DNA of 64,000 nucleotides. Origin: Saliterribacillus persicus (GTDB taxonomy: Bacteria > Bacillota > Bacilli > Bacillales > Amphibacillaceae). A model generated the notes under the pieces. That model ran no database searches, had not been told where the DNA came from, and saw nothing but the letters and a program-made list of their open reading frames with translations. Where the stretch lies: the NCBI RefSeq assembly GCF_003337485.1, contig NZ_QPJJ01000003.1, positions 1 through 64,000 on the forward strand, written 5' to 3'. Shown in pieces: positions 52,989 through 64,000 of the stretch (the first letter of the stretch is position 1; each line of letters starts with the position of its first letter). A program made the translations under genes and the position numbers.

Positions 52989-53387
52989 TCGACAAATATT
53001 GTGATTACATTTAAAAATAAATATAAATACTGACATAACAAGCTTTTATCAGACAATATTGAACATGTTTTTCATACCCTTTATAGTATTTTTCTATTTT
53101 TTTACATAAGTTTTAAAAAATTTTTTAATCATATTGATTTCCTTAAAATATTGAATATTTTTTAGTAGAAAACAAAGAATATATTCAATCTATCTTATTT
53201 AAGTCGCAGTTCCAAGTGGATCAGAAACCAATTAAATAAGATTCATGATGACATTTCTAGTTTTAAAAGTATTCTTTCTAACTTTAAAGCGTCTTTTTTC
53301 GCTTTATTACTAACTAAGGTCATAGTGGGACTAAAACTTTACCAGCCTTTAATTCTGTTTATTTTAGAGAATATCTATAATACAAAA
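52989..53387. other. AT-rich intergenic stretch
   Basis: Between operator O2 and the ydjO terminator this 400-bp stretch is very AT-rich. It contains only short frames without ribosome binding sites. I see nothing else in it. Confidence 0.5.
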
Positions 53388-53416
53388 AGAGAGCAACCAA
53401 ATTTGGCTGCTCTCTT
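53388..53416 (-). terminator. Terminator of the ydjO-like gene
   Basis: AGAGAGCAACC pairs with GGCTGCTCTCT (one mismatch). On the minus strand TTTTTGTATT follows, 11 bp after the stop. Confidence 0.85.
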
Positions 53417-53426
53417 CTAATTTGTA

Positions 53427-53609
53427 TTATTTTATTTCTGGAATAACGCGTACTTCTCTTTTCATCTCTGATTTGCAAAGTGGGCACTTTGGTTCTTCAT
53501 CAAAAGAGTAAGCTTCTCGCATCCAGCCTGCACAATCATCACTTACACACGACCAAACCTTTGTTTCTACTTCATTCACAGGTTCGCGCTGGTTATTGTA
53601 ATAAGCCAT
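53427..53609 (-). CDS. Cold-inducible YdjO-like zinc-ribbon protein
   Basis: The 60-residue protein begins MAYYNNQREPVNEVETKVWS and has two Cys pairs (CVSDDC, residues about 21-26, and CPLC, about 42-45). GWMREAYSFDEEPKCPLC is close to my recollection of B. subtilis YdjO, a cold-inducible protein of unknown function. It probably binds zinc. It lies 58 bp after lacZ and has its own terminator. Confidence 0.85.
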   Translation of the reverse strand: MAYYNNQREPVNEVETKVWSCVSDDCAGWMREAYSFDEEPKCPLCKSEMKREVRVIPEIK

Positions 53610-53667
53610 GTAGGTGGCACTCCCTTTCTTGGGTAATACATTCTATTATACGCTTATTACAACCAAA

Positions 53668-56790
<3,123 letters not shown>

Positions 56791-56807
56791 TTACATCCTC
56801 CTCAATT

Positions 56808-57925
<1,118 letters not shown>

Positions 57926-57963
57926 CAGTCTTTATCATGCCTCATTTTAATGAATATAAACAC

Positions 57964-58005
57964 AAAAACTGACGTGCCGTAAAACTCTTTAGCGCGTCAG
58001 TTTTT
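57964..58005. terminator. Two-way terminator
   Basis: AAAAACTGACG and CGTCAGTTTTT form a perfect 11-bp stem, extended by inner TGC/GCG, between the convergent LacI-type and Gfo/Idh genes. A-run left and T-run right let it act on both strands. Confidence 0.85.
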
Positions 58006-58007
58006 CG

Positions 58008-59021
58008 TTATAATATAATTTTTTTCCCTTTTTCAGCACTTTCAATTGCGCCAAATACCATCTGCATACTCTTAAAGTTATCTTTATAATTTGTTTCAGC
58101 AGGCCGTTTTTCTTCTAAAGCTTGAAACATTTCGTCTAAACAGCCAAAATGTCCTTCTTTTCCCATCCAGTAATTAGGATACGTTATTCTTTTCATTGGA
58201 CTAAAAAAGTCCTTAGGTAGTGTTTCATCGATAACTTCTGCAGTAGGTTCATCTTCTCCATTCCAACAAACAGTACCAACTTCACCAATTATACGCCAAT
58301 CACTTTCCCATGATGTAGGATAACCCTCGGCACTCCACGATCCTTTATAATGGAAAATGGAGCCATCGGACATTTCAAAGATACAAATTGCAGATGCATC
58401 TCCTTTAAACCAAGACCCTTTTGCATTATAACTATGACAGTACACGGAAATCGGATCAGCATTACTAATAAATCGCGCCTGATCAAACGTATGGATAGCC
58501 ATATCTAAAATTAATGGATGCTCCATTGTTTCTCTGAAACCACCAAAATGTGGCCCAAGGAAAAAATCAGCATGTATTGAGCTTATCTGACCTATAATTC
58601 TATCATCTAGCATTTTTCTTAAGGTTCTAATTTGCTTTAAATATCTTCTGTTTTGCATCACATTATATACTTGATTATTTTCTTCAACAATATTCCATAC
58701 ATCTCTCGCATCTGCGATTGATTCAGCCATTGGTTTTTCACCAAATACATGACACCCTTCTTCTACAGCAGTACTTACGACCTTTTTGTGAGCAGCCGGG
58801 ATGGTCACATCAAAAACTAAATTAGCATTTGTCTCTTTAATTGCTTTTTTTAAATCTGAAAAAATTGGAACTTTTAATTCTTTTTGTTTCGCTTTAGTTA
58901 AGGCTATTTCTTTATCTAGATCTACTAAAGCAACTATTTCTGCATTTTCCCGTACCTTGGCATAATCTATCCAAATATCTGCCATTGCACCGCAGCCTAC
59001 TACAATAATTTTGTGCTTCAT
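58008..59021 (-). CDS. Gfo/Idh/MocA family oxidoreductase
   Basis: The 337-residue protein has an N-terminal Rossmann fold (KIIVVGCGAMADIWIDYAKV) and the family Lys in FGEKPMAES (about 92-100). The C-terminal domain has LILDMAIHTFDQARFI (about 180-195). I start at ATG 59021 behind AAAGGAAG; a frame to 59093 has no such site. It is in the same direction as an isomerase and a 2-hydroxyacid dehydrogenase gene upstream and may form a sugar-derivative pathway with them. The substrate is unknown. Confidence 0.9.
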   Translation of the reverse strand: MKHKIIVVGCGAMADIWIDYAKVRENAEIVALVDLDKEIALTKAKQKELKVPIFSDLKKAIKETNANLVFDVTIPAAHKKVVSTAVEEGCHVFGEKPMAESIADARDVWNIVEENNQVYNVMQNRRYLKQIRTLRKMLDDRIIGQISSIHADFFLGPHFGGFRETMEHPLILDMAIHTFDQARFISNADPISVYCHSYNAKGSWFKGDASAICIFEMSDGSIFHYKGSWSAEGYPTSWESDWRIIGEVGTVCWNGEDEPTAEVIDETLPKDFFSPMKRITYPNYWMGKEGHFGCLDEMFQALEEKRPAETNYKDNFKSMQMVFGAIESAEKGKKIIL

Positions 59022-59170
59022 CTTAAGCTTCCTTTCGATTAAAATAATTAAAATTATTCTGTTATTATGGCGGAATCCCTGTAATACCTGCACTTCTAGA
59101 TTCGAGCATAAGCAAAGAAGTTAAGCTAGAGATAAACGAGCGCTAACCTCATTTTAAGTTTGGCTAACAA

Positions 59171-59944
59171 TCAATAGGAATCTCCCTCTATCATTTCTTT
59201 TAACTGGTGTAGCGTTTTGGCATCCTGATAGAATTGATTCACGTTATTATCTTTCACAAATTCCATCATCACATATCTATCTTTATGGTCTTTCATGATT
59301 TCCGTAAGATAATTCTGCCACTCTCTAGCACCAGCGCCTAATTCTAATCTTTTCTCTGGTGTCCAGTGAAAAACATGTACATTCGTTATCCAAGGCTTCA
59401 CAACAGCAATACTACGTAAACGTTCCTCTACTGATAATCCTACAGCTGGTTGCCAATATAAAAAGACGTTGGCATGATTCACCTCTTGCATGAGCGCAGC
59501 AGCACTTTCTTTTGTATCCGTTAAAGTTCCTCCATGATACTCAAAATGAATACTGATTCCTGCTTTTTTTGCTTCTTCTCCAATTTTTTTCGCATCTTTT
59601 ATTACATTTGATCGATAGGTTTTATCTGCTTCATCTGATCCTTTAACCCCAGCCCATACACGAATAGCTGGAGCCTTCAGTGCCTCGGCAGCCTGTAAGA
59701 TTTCTTTAAAGGTAAAGTCATTTTCACTATGATCTCCAACACGATAATAGGATCCGTAAGAAGAAACTTTCATCCCTCTAGATTCTGTTAATTTATGTAC
59801 TTCTTTTGCATTGGTTAAATCATTAGGAGGAACGTGCACATCTGCACCCCACTCAATCCCCTCTAATTCAGCCTGCATTGCTAAGTCTATCACTTGTTCA
59901 ACAGATTTTTCTCGAAATGTAACGGAACATAATCCTAGTTTCAT
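59171..59944 (-). CDS. Sugar phosphate isomerase/epimerase-like TIM-barrel protein
   Basis: The 257-residue protein has the xylose-isomerase-like TIM-barrel pattern (LAMQAELEGIEWGADVHVPP, then AIRVWAGVKGSD, ISIHFEYHGGTLTD, and NVFLYWQPAVG). The Glu, His and Trp residues in FEYHGG and VHVFHW could bind a metal. It acts on an unknown sugar or cyclitol. It lies 18 bp after the 2-hydroxyacid dehydrogenase gene, and AAAGGAG precedes the ATG. Confidence 0.88.
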   Translation of the reverse strand: MKLGLCSVTFREKSVEQVIDLAMQAELEGIEWGADVHVPPNDLTNAKEVHKLTESRGMKVSSYGSYYRVGDHSENDFTFKEILQAAEALKAPAIRVWAGVKGSDEADKTYRSNVIKDAKKIGEEAKKAGISIHFEYHGGTLTDTKESAAALMQEVNHANVFLYWQPAVGLSVEERLRSIAVVKPWITNVHVFHWTPEKRLELGAGAREWQNYLTEIMKDHKDRYVMMEFVKDNNVNQFYQDAKTLHQLKEMIEGDSY

Positions 59945-59962
59945 ATTATTCTCCTTTCTATT

Positions 59963-60958
59963 TTAAGCCATTCGATCGAATTGATCTTTCGTGATTTGCC
60001 ATTTTAACGGTTCCGCGTTCACATACCGCTTCAATTCTTCTAACATATAAGCTCCCATCCTCCCGCATTCTTCTCCTTCACTTCCTGCTAAATGAGGGGT
60101 AATTACCACATTATCCATTGTATAAAAAGGAGAATCTTCACTAGGAGGCTCTGGATCAGTCACATCTAACACAGCAGTAATATCAGTACGTTTTTTTAAC
60201 ACTTCAAGCATCTCTTTTTCTTTCACAATTGCACCGCGTGCTGTATTAATAAAACTAGCACCTTCTTTCATCATTTGAAAATGCTCTCCAGTAACCATAC
60301 CAACTGTCTCTTGTAGAAGTGGGGTATGTAGCGAAACGACATCAGCTTGTTTAAAAATCTCTTCTAAACTACAAAGTCTTACTCCAAGCTTTTTAGCTTC
60401 TTCTTCTTTTACGAACGGGTCAAATACGAAAATATCCATATCAAAAGGGCGTAATAATTCCAGGGTGTGCCTACCCACTGTACTTAGTGAAATCAGACCA
60501 ATTTTACTCCTAAAACCTCCTTTAATTTGGAATGGCTTCTGCGGAAAGGTCTTAGAATTTCTTATATTCCTAACAAATTGCCAACCGTTTTTTAAACAGA
60601 ATAGAATTTGGGAGAGAGTGAATTCTGCAACCGGTAATCCATTTGCATGCACAGCTGTTGAAAACAGAATTCCTCTATCCCACGCCTCTTCAGTAGCATT
60701 ATTTTTAATGGAACCTGCAGCATACAAAAATGCCTTTAAATTCGGTGCGGCATCTAACAATTCTTGATCTAGTTTTGGCCCACCCCAACCTGATAACATT
60801 ACTTCTACCTCTTCTAATATCGATAAATTCTTTATTAATTCATTTTTAGTAATCGGTTCTTTTACTAAATCTACTTGTTGTTCTATTTCTTCTCTTATAA
60901 AAGACGGATACACTAAATCCCGGGTATCCTCATTCATTACGAGGATTGCTTTAGTCAT
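59963..60958 (-). CDS. D-isomer 2-hydroxyacid dehydrogenase family protein
   Basis: The 331-residue protein has the NAD-binding domain of this family. The usual GxGxxG is changed to KIGLISLSTVGRHTLELLRP (about 153-172). The catalytic residues are Arg in INTARGAIVKEKEM (about 235-248), Glu in TDPEPP, and His in VVITPHLAGSEGEE. The Gly-rich loop is therefore unusual (SLSTVG), which may affect cofactor use. I start at ATG 60958 behind AGGAG; a GTG at 60964 is in frame. It probably heads an operon with the isomerase-like gene. Confidence 0.88.
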   Translation of the reverse strand: MTKAILVMNEDTRDLVYPSFIREEIEQQVDLVKEPITKNELIKNLSILEEVEVMLSGWGGPKLDQELLDAAPNLKAFLYAAGSIKNNATEEAWDRGILFSTAVHANGLPVAEFTLSQILFCLKNGWQFVRNIRNSKTFPQKPFQIKGGFRSKIGLISLSTVGRHTLELLRPFDMDIFVFDPFVKEEEAKKLGVRLCSLEEIFKQADVVSLHTPLLQETVGMVTGEHFQMMKEGASFINTARGAIVKEKEMLEVLKKRTDITAVLDVTDPEPPSEDSPFYTMDNVVITPHLAGSEGEECGRMGAYMLEELKRYVNAEPLKWQITKDQFDRMA

Positions 60959-60994
60959 AGGCACTCTCCTTTTTTAGTTGAATAATTTGTTGTA

Positions 60995-61036
60995 TAAAAA
61001 AGAGCAAGGTACCTGTGAATAGCTACCCTGCTTTTT
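60995..61036 (-). terminator. Terminator of the membrane-protein gene
   Basis: On the minus strand AAAAAGCAGGGTAGC pairs with an arm containing GGTACCTTGC and TCTTTTTT, with one bulge. It lies 10 bp after the stop at 61045. Confidence 0.7.
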
Positions 61037-61044
61037 ATAAGTTG

Positions 61045-61650
61045 TTATTGTTTTAAATCTTTGAAAAAAGTATCAATAAAATCTTTGTTTTCTGCCGTTG
61101 CAGGTACAAATAAAATCATATCTTCAAATGCCTCATAATCATCAAAAACATCAAAGTCATTTGCATTAACTGCATAGACTTCTCCTGTATCCAAATCATA
61201 TGTCGTAGTGCCTTCCAATAAGCTTTCATCCATCACCGTATTTAATGGGACGATGCCTTCTTGTTCAAGTATATCTTTCGCAAAATCCTCATTACCTATA
61301 AAAACATCAATCATTCCAGTCGACATTTTCGCTACCAGCTTTTGCACTTGCTCATATGATTGATTTGCTAATGTACCACCCCGGTGAGAAATATTGTCTA
61401 CCGCTACTTCATATTCCTCAAAATATTCTTCATTTATTTGGGTTTGAAACGGCTCTACTACCTCATAAGAGACAGCGCCCACAATTGTTACATTAAATTG
61501 GGGTTCATTTTCTTTTAATACTGCTGAAAGAATCGAACCAATCACAAATAATCCAAATATAATCCCCATTATATGAATTTTATAATACTCCCAGATATAA
61601 TCTACTGCTTCTTTAAAATGCATTGTTTTAAGTGTTTCAATTAACTTCAT
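61045..61650 (-). CDS. Membrane-anchored extracellular protein, unknown
   Basis: I do not recognise this 201-residue protein. It has a cytoplasmic N-terminus (about 1-25) with LKTMHFKEAVDYIWEYYKIH, one membrane helix (about 27-45), and then an acidic extracellular domain with alternating strands and helices. This domain resembles part of a solute-binding protein fold (FNVTIVGAVSYEVVEPFQTQ, then VFIGNEDFAKDIL and the closing DFIDTFFKDL). Its place in a carbohydrate cluster suggests an accessory to sugar sensing or uptake. GGGGGAG precedes the ATG. It has its own terminator. Confidence 0.7.
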   Translation of the reverse strand: MKLIETLKTMHFKEAVDYIWEYYKIHIMGIIFGLFVIGSILSAVLKENEPQFNVTIVGAVSYEVVEPFQTQINEEYFEEYEVAVDNISHRGGTLANQSYEQVQKLVAKMSTGMIDVFIGNEDFAKDILEQEGIVPLNTVMDESLLEGTTTYDLDTGEVYAVNANDFDVFDDYEAFEDMILFVPATAENKDFIDTFFKDLKQ

Positions 61651-61984
61651 TGGTACGAATGCTCCCCCTACTGTAACTATCTATAAGCTTATAAAAAGTA
61701 TATCACAAAATAATAATAGTCGTTGTTATTTTAAAAACCTAATCATATTATCAAAGTCTCTAATACGATATATACCATAGCCATCTATATGCGTTTTCAC
61801 CACTTAATTTGTTACAACTGAATTCTAAGTTGGAATCTTTAAATTGTAATTTGCAATTATAATTATTTTTGAATTAATAACACATATACAGATAACTTAA
61901 TTCTATTTTACGTACGGATTCATATTTCTATCGAATTGAAGACTGATCATTTTTAAATTCTTTTAAAATAATGTTTTGATTTCT
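61651..61984. other. AT-rich intergenic region
   Basis: This stretch holds no gene I can support. TATATGCGTTTTCA (61786-61799) is a weak cre-like match. An imperfect palindrome near 61838-61862 (AATTGTAA...AATTATAATT) could bind a regulator. No terminator for the hydrolase gene at 61985 is obvious. Confidence 0.4.
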
Positions 61985-63001
61985 TTATACCTCCAATAAT
62001 TTTAAGTGGAGCCAATCATAAGATTTTCGTCCACTTATTTCATGTTCTCCAGGAAAAATGTCTGTCCCGAACAATTCATTTCGATTTTCATAGCAAGGTT
62101 CAATTTGTTTGATTGCTTCTTTCACATGTTTCACAGGGAATAGAGGATCATTTTCTCCCGCTTCAATAAATAAAGCTCGTGGAGCAATTAATGAAATAAT
62201 TTCAGGTAACTCTGCATAGCGCAAAATACCAGGAACATAATTATCAATGCAGTGATGCATTGCCATAATGCTTCCTTTAAAGGTATTAGTAAAGCCAGCG
62301 AGGACACTGACTTGTATCCGTTGATCTAATACCGCTGTATATGCTGTTATAACTCCACCACCAGAAAAACCCATCATTCCTATTTTATTAGACTTTACAT
62401 CACCACAGGCTTCCATATAATCTAACACTTGTCTAGCTTCCCAAACTCGCAGCCCTGCTAGAGTTTTACCTTCTAACAGAAGGTTTGTAGCCATAGCCTC
62501 ACAGGAGTTTTGTTTCCCCTCCCTTTTATCTCTTTCTAGTAACCTTTCTCCAAAACCTAAAACCTCTGGAACAAACACTTTCATTCCGCGCTTAACAAGC
62601 TGAACAGCAAAATTCTGATGAATTCCTGGTAATTCGGTATTTTCTTCACCAGTTTCAGTTATACCCACTGCCTCACCAACACCGTATCCATGCCCATGGA
62701 TTGCTAGAACAGATGGATACTTATTCTCCCTCACTAAAGGTGTTAAAATATAGGTCTTGATCTCAATATCATCTGTAATTGGCAAATACACTAATTCCCT
62801 AATATAAGTATCAAATTTTTCTGTTTTCACTGTTTTAGGACGAATTGGAATTCGCATCTCATCTAAACAAGAAAAATCACCTAATAGAGTTTCAAGCTTT
62901 CTTTTTAGACTTAATTTTCTTTCTACAGGACCTGCGGCACGATCAGTATCCTCAATGGTTTTTTGGTAAAACTTTTCGAATAAATTATCTAACTTCTCCA
63001 T
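61985..63001 (-). CDS. Alpha/beta hydrolase (dienelactone hydrolase/acetyl-xylan-esterase-like)
   Basis: The 338-residue protein has the alpha/beta hydrolase fold. PSVLAIHGHGYGVGEAVG is the oxyanion region (about 96-113), the nucleophile Ser is in MGFSGGGVITAYTA (about 212), the acid is in EAGENDPLFPV, and the His is in PGEHEISGRKSYDWL. There is no signal peptide. It resembles intracellular esterases encoded with GH43 genes, so removal of acetyl groups from imported sugars is a plausible role. I start at ATG 63001, 8 bases after AGAGGAG; a GTG at 63010 overlaps that site. A cre-like site lies just upstream. Confidence 0.85.
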   Translation of the reverse strand: MEKLDNLFEKFYQKTIEDTDRAAGPVERKLSLKRKLETLLGDFSCLDEMRIPIRPKTVKTEKFDTYIRELVYLPITDDIEIKTYILTPLVRENKYPSVLAIHGHGYGVGEAVGITETGEENTELPGIHQNFAVQLVKRGMKVFVPEVLGFGERLLERDKREGKQNSCEAMATNLLLEGKTLAGLRVWEARQVLDYMEACGDVKSNKIGMMGFSGGGVITAYTAVLDQRIQVSVLAGFTNTFKGSIMAMHHCIDNYVPGILRYAELPEIISLIAPRALFIEAGENDPLFPVKHVKEAIKQIEPCYENRNELFGTDIFPGEHEISGRKSYDWLHLKLLEV

Positions 63002-63043
63002 GCTCTTCACTCCTCTTGAATCAAATAGAACTCCTTAAGATTT

Positions 63044-63074
63044 TGTAAGCGTTATAATTAGTACTTCTATTATA
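63044..63074 (-). promoter_or_regulatory. Promoter -10 and cre-like site of the hydrolase gene
   Basis: On the minus strand TATAAT (63069-63074) is a good -10, with a weak -35. Just downstream, plus-strand TGTAAGCGTTATAA (63044-63057) matches the cre consensus in 13 of 14 positions. CcpA binding there would act as a roadblock. Confidence 0.55.
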
Positions 63075-63437
63075 TACGATTTAAAGCTTACGAACAGAGA
63101 TAAGTATTAATGAATATAAATTTTTTCTGTTAAATTAGGTAACTATCAATAATTTTATCGTTTAAAAGAATACTTGAATTGTATGTTTTTAGTTTTACTT
63201 GATGAAATTACTAGATTCTAAAAAATTCCATTTAACAATAATTTAAACTGTTTCTGAATAAGAAAAAATTTTATTGTTTTTTGAATTTTTGTTACGATAT
63301 GATTCGAACTTTACACTAATAGGAACGAGTTTATGTTTTAAAAAATAGCTTTGTTAAAACATTTCTATTGATCGTGACTTCATTTTTTACATAAGAAAAC
63401 TCCGATGATTGTTTTGATATATAGTTTAATATTAAAA
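63075..63437. other. AT-rich intergenic stretch
   Basis: I see no gene, repeat or hairpin in this 360-bp, very AT-rich stretch between the hydrolase promoter and the GH43 terminator. Confidence 0.5.
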
Positions 63438-63470
63438 AGCATGAATTCATATTCTACCGAATTCATGCTC
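63438..63470 (-). terminator. Terminator of the GH43 beta-xylosidase gene
   Basis: AGCATGAATTC and GAATTCATGCT form a perfect 11-bp stem. On the minus strand TTTTTAATA follows, 14 bp after the stop. Confidence 0.85.
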
Positions 63471-63482
63471 ATTATCTTTTAT

Positions 63483-64000
63483 CTACGATTCATACCTAAA
63501 CCAATTATAATAAGCTTTTGATGTAGATTTCTTTCCATTACCAGTTGCGTATAAGCCAAAGTAAACTCCAGTGAAACCACCAGCAACTTCTTTTGACAAC
63601 ATTCCACAATCACCTGTGCCTAGAAGTCTAAAATCTAAATTATCGCTCTCTCTGTAGTAGAATGAGTAATTATTTTCATTCGCAGATATTCTAAGTTGCA
63701 TACACTGACCGGAACACTCTATTTCCTTTTCTATAACTGAAACATCACTTAAGCTTTTGCGTAATATTAATTTTAAATTTTTGTTTATTTGTACCATTGC
63801 TATTTCATAATGAAAGCTCTCGTTCATTATTACGGTCATTCCTGCTTCTTCTAAATCATTTTCAGGTCGGAAGTTTAATTCTGTTGTAACAGCACATTCA
63901 AAGTGCTGCTGTCTCATTCCAATAAAAGATGGGCTATCAGTTTCATTCAAGGTAATATCTGAACCCTTCAGCACTAAATAACCCTTTTTTTCATTTAGAC
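63483..64000 (-). CDS. GH43 beta-xylosidase, C-terminal part (gene cut by window edge)
   Basis: About 172 codons are visible, and the frame stays open to the right edge, so the 5' part lies outside the window. The visible part is the concanavalin-like C-terminal domain of GH43 beta-xylosidases: YLVLKGSDITLNETDSPSFI, then GMRQQHFECAVTTELNF, EEAGMTVIMNESFHYEIAM, and FTGVYFGLYATGNGKKSTSK followed by YYNWFRYE. Such enzymes release xylose, and sometimes arabinose, from oligosaccharides in the cytoplasm. An internal GTG at 63974 could be mistaken for a start, but the conserved domain begins before it. Confidence 0.88.
   Translation of the reverse strand, partial: LNEKKGYLVLKGSDITLNETDSPSFIGMRQQHFECAVTTELNFRPENDLEEAGMTVIMNESFHYEIAMVQINKNLKLILRKSLSDVSVIEKEIECSGQCMQLRISANENNYSFYYRESDNLDFRLLGTGDCGMLSKEVAGGFTGVYFGLYATGNGKKSTSKAYYNWFRYES

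Noticed and set aside
52844..53056. 70-codon minus-strand frame upstream of the binding protein gene
   Set aside because: It covers the promoter, cre-like site and operator O2, lacks a ribosome binding site, and its Phe/Leu/Lys/Ile-rich product reflects AT-rich DNA.

Overview
The window looks like the chromosome of a low-GC, motile, spore-former-type member of the Bacillaceae. The evidence is a Bacillus-type flagellar and competence locus (degS, degU, degV, comFA, comFC, yvyF, flgM, flgN, flgK, flgL, yviE, fliW, csrA, hag), SinR, TasA/TapA/SipW, SigI/RsgI and PbpC-type PBP3. Many exported proteins are very acidic and an OpuF-type compatible-solute transporter is present, which suggests a halotolerant genus such as Gracilibacillus or a relative. 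That genus-level guess is inference. No rRNA, tRNA, CRISPR array, phage or insertion sequence was seen.

Layout. (1) 1-2460: the left end of the flagellar region, with a small YjfB-like gene and fliD behind a sigma-D promoter. (2) 2552-7530: a MoxR/DUF58/DUF4129 operon and a YutJ-like flavoprotein. (3) 7650-10875: a biofilm-fibre operon, tasA-tapA-sipW, ending with a TasA-like protein that carries an LPNTA wall-sorting signal. (4) 10850-14490: on the other strand, sigI-rsgI preceded by a DUF5667 protein and a lipoprotein. (5) 14768-17234: opuFA-opuFB. (6) 17604-31885: a Maf-type flagellin glycosylation gene with a partner of unknown function, then hag back through flgM, comF, degV and degSU. 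(7) 32098-37234: yigZ, a possible 45-aa gene, vanZ-like, sinR, a class D sortase and pbpC, followed by eleven copies of a 20-bp tandem repeat. (8) 37626-45966: a Gfo/Idh dehydrogenase, an atypical SDR, an IDEAL-domain protein, a FUSC-type exporter, a chemoreceptor and the 5-oxoprolinase genes. (9) 45980-64000: carbohydrate utilisation, with a membrane-tethered GH43, DUF624 protein, LacI regulator, sugar ABC transporter, a GH2 beta-galactosidase with a divergent LacI regulator, oxidoreductase/isomerase genes, an esterase-like hydrolase, and the 3' end of a GH43 beta-xylosidase that runs off the window.

How the parts fit together. Motility genes are tied by sigma-D-type promoters (fliD, hag, flgM and possibly the maf operon) and by the FliW-CsrA-hag circuit; a near-ideal CsrA hairpin is visible in the hag leader. 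The matrix module is spread over two loci: tasA-tapA-sipW plus the LPNTA protein at 8-11 kb, and sinR plus class D sortase at 34 kb. SinR-type boxes (GTTCTTT) lie upstream of tasA as a 17-bp inverted repeat and between sinR and the sortase gene. I infer that SinR controls both the fibre operon and the sortase that would anchor the TasA-like protein to the wall. This wall-anchored TasA module is the most interesting system in the window. The sugar ABC operon shows a promoter flanked by two LacI-type palindromes with a cre-like site at the start point, which suggests looping repression plus catabolite control.

All calls come from reading the sequence and family knowledge. No database search was run, so family assignments are by motif recognition.
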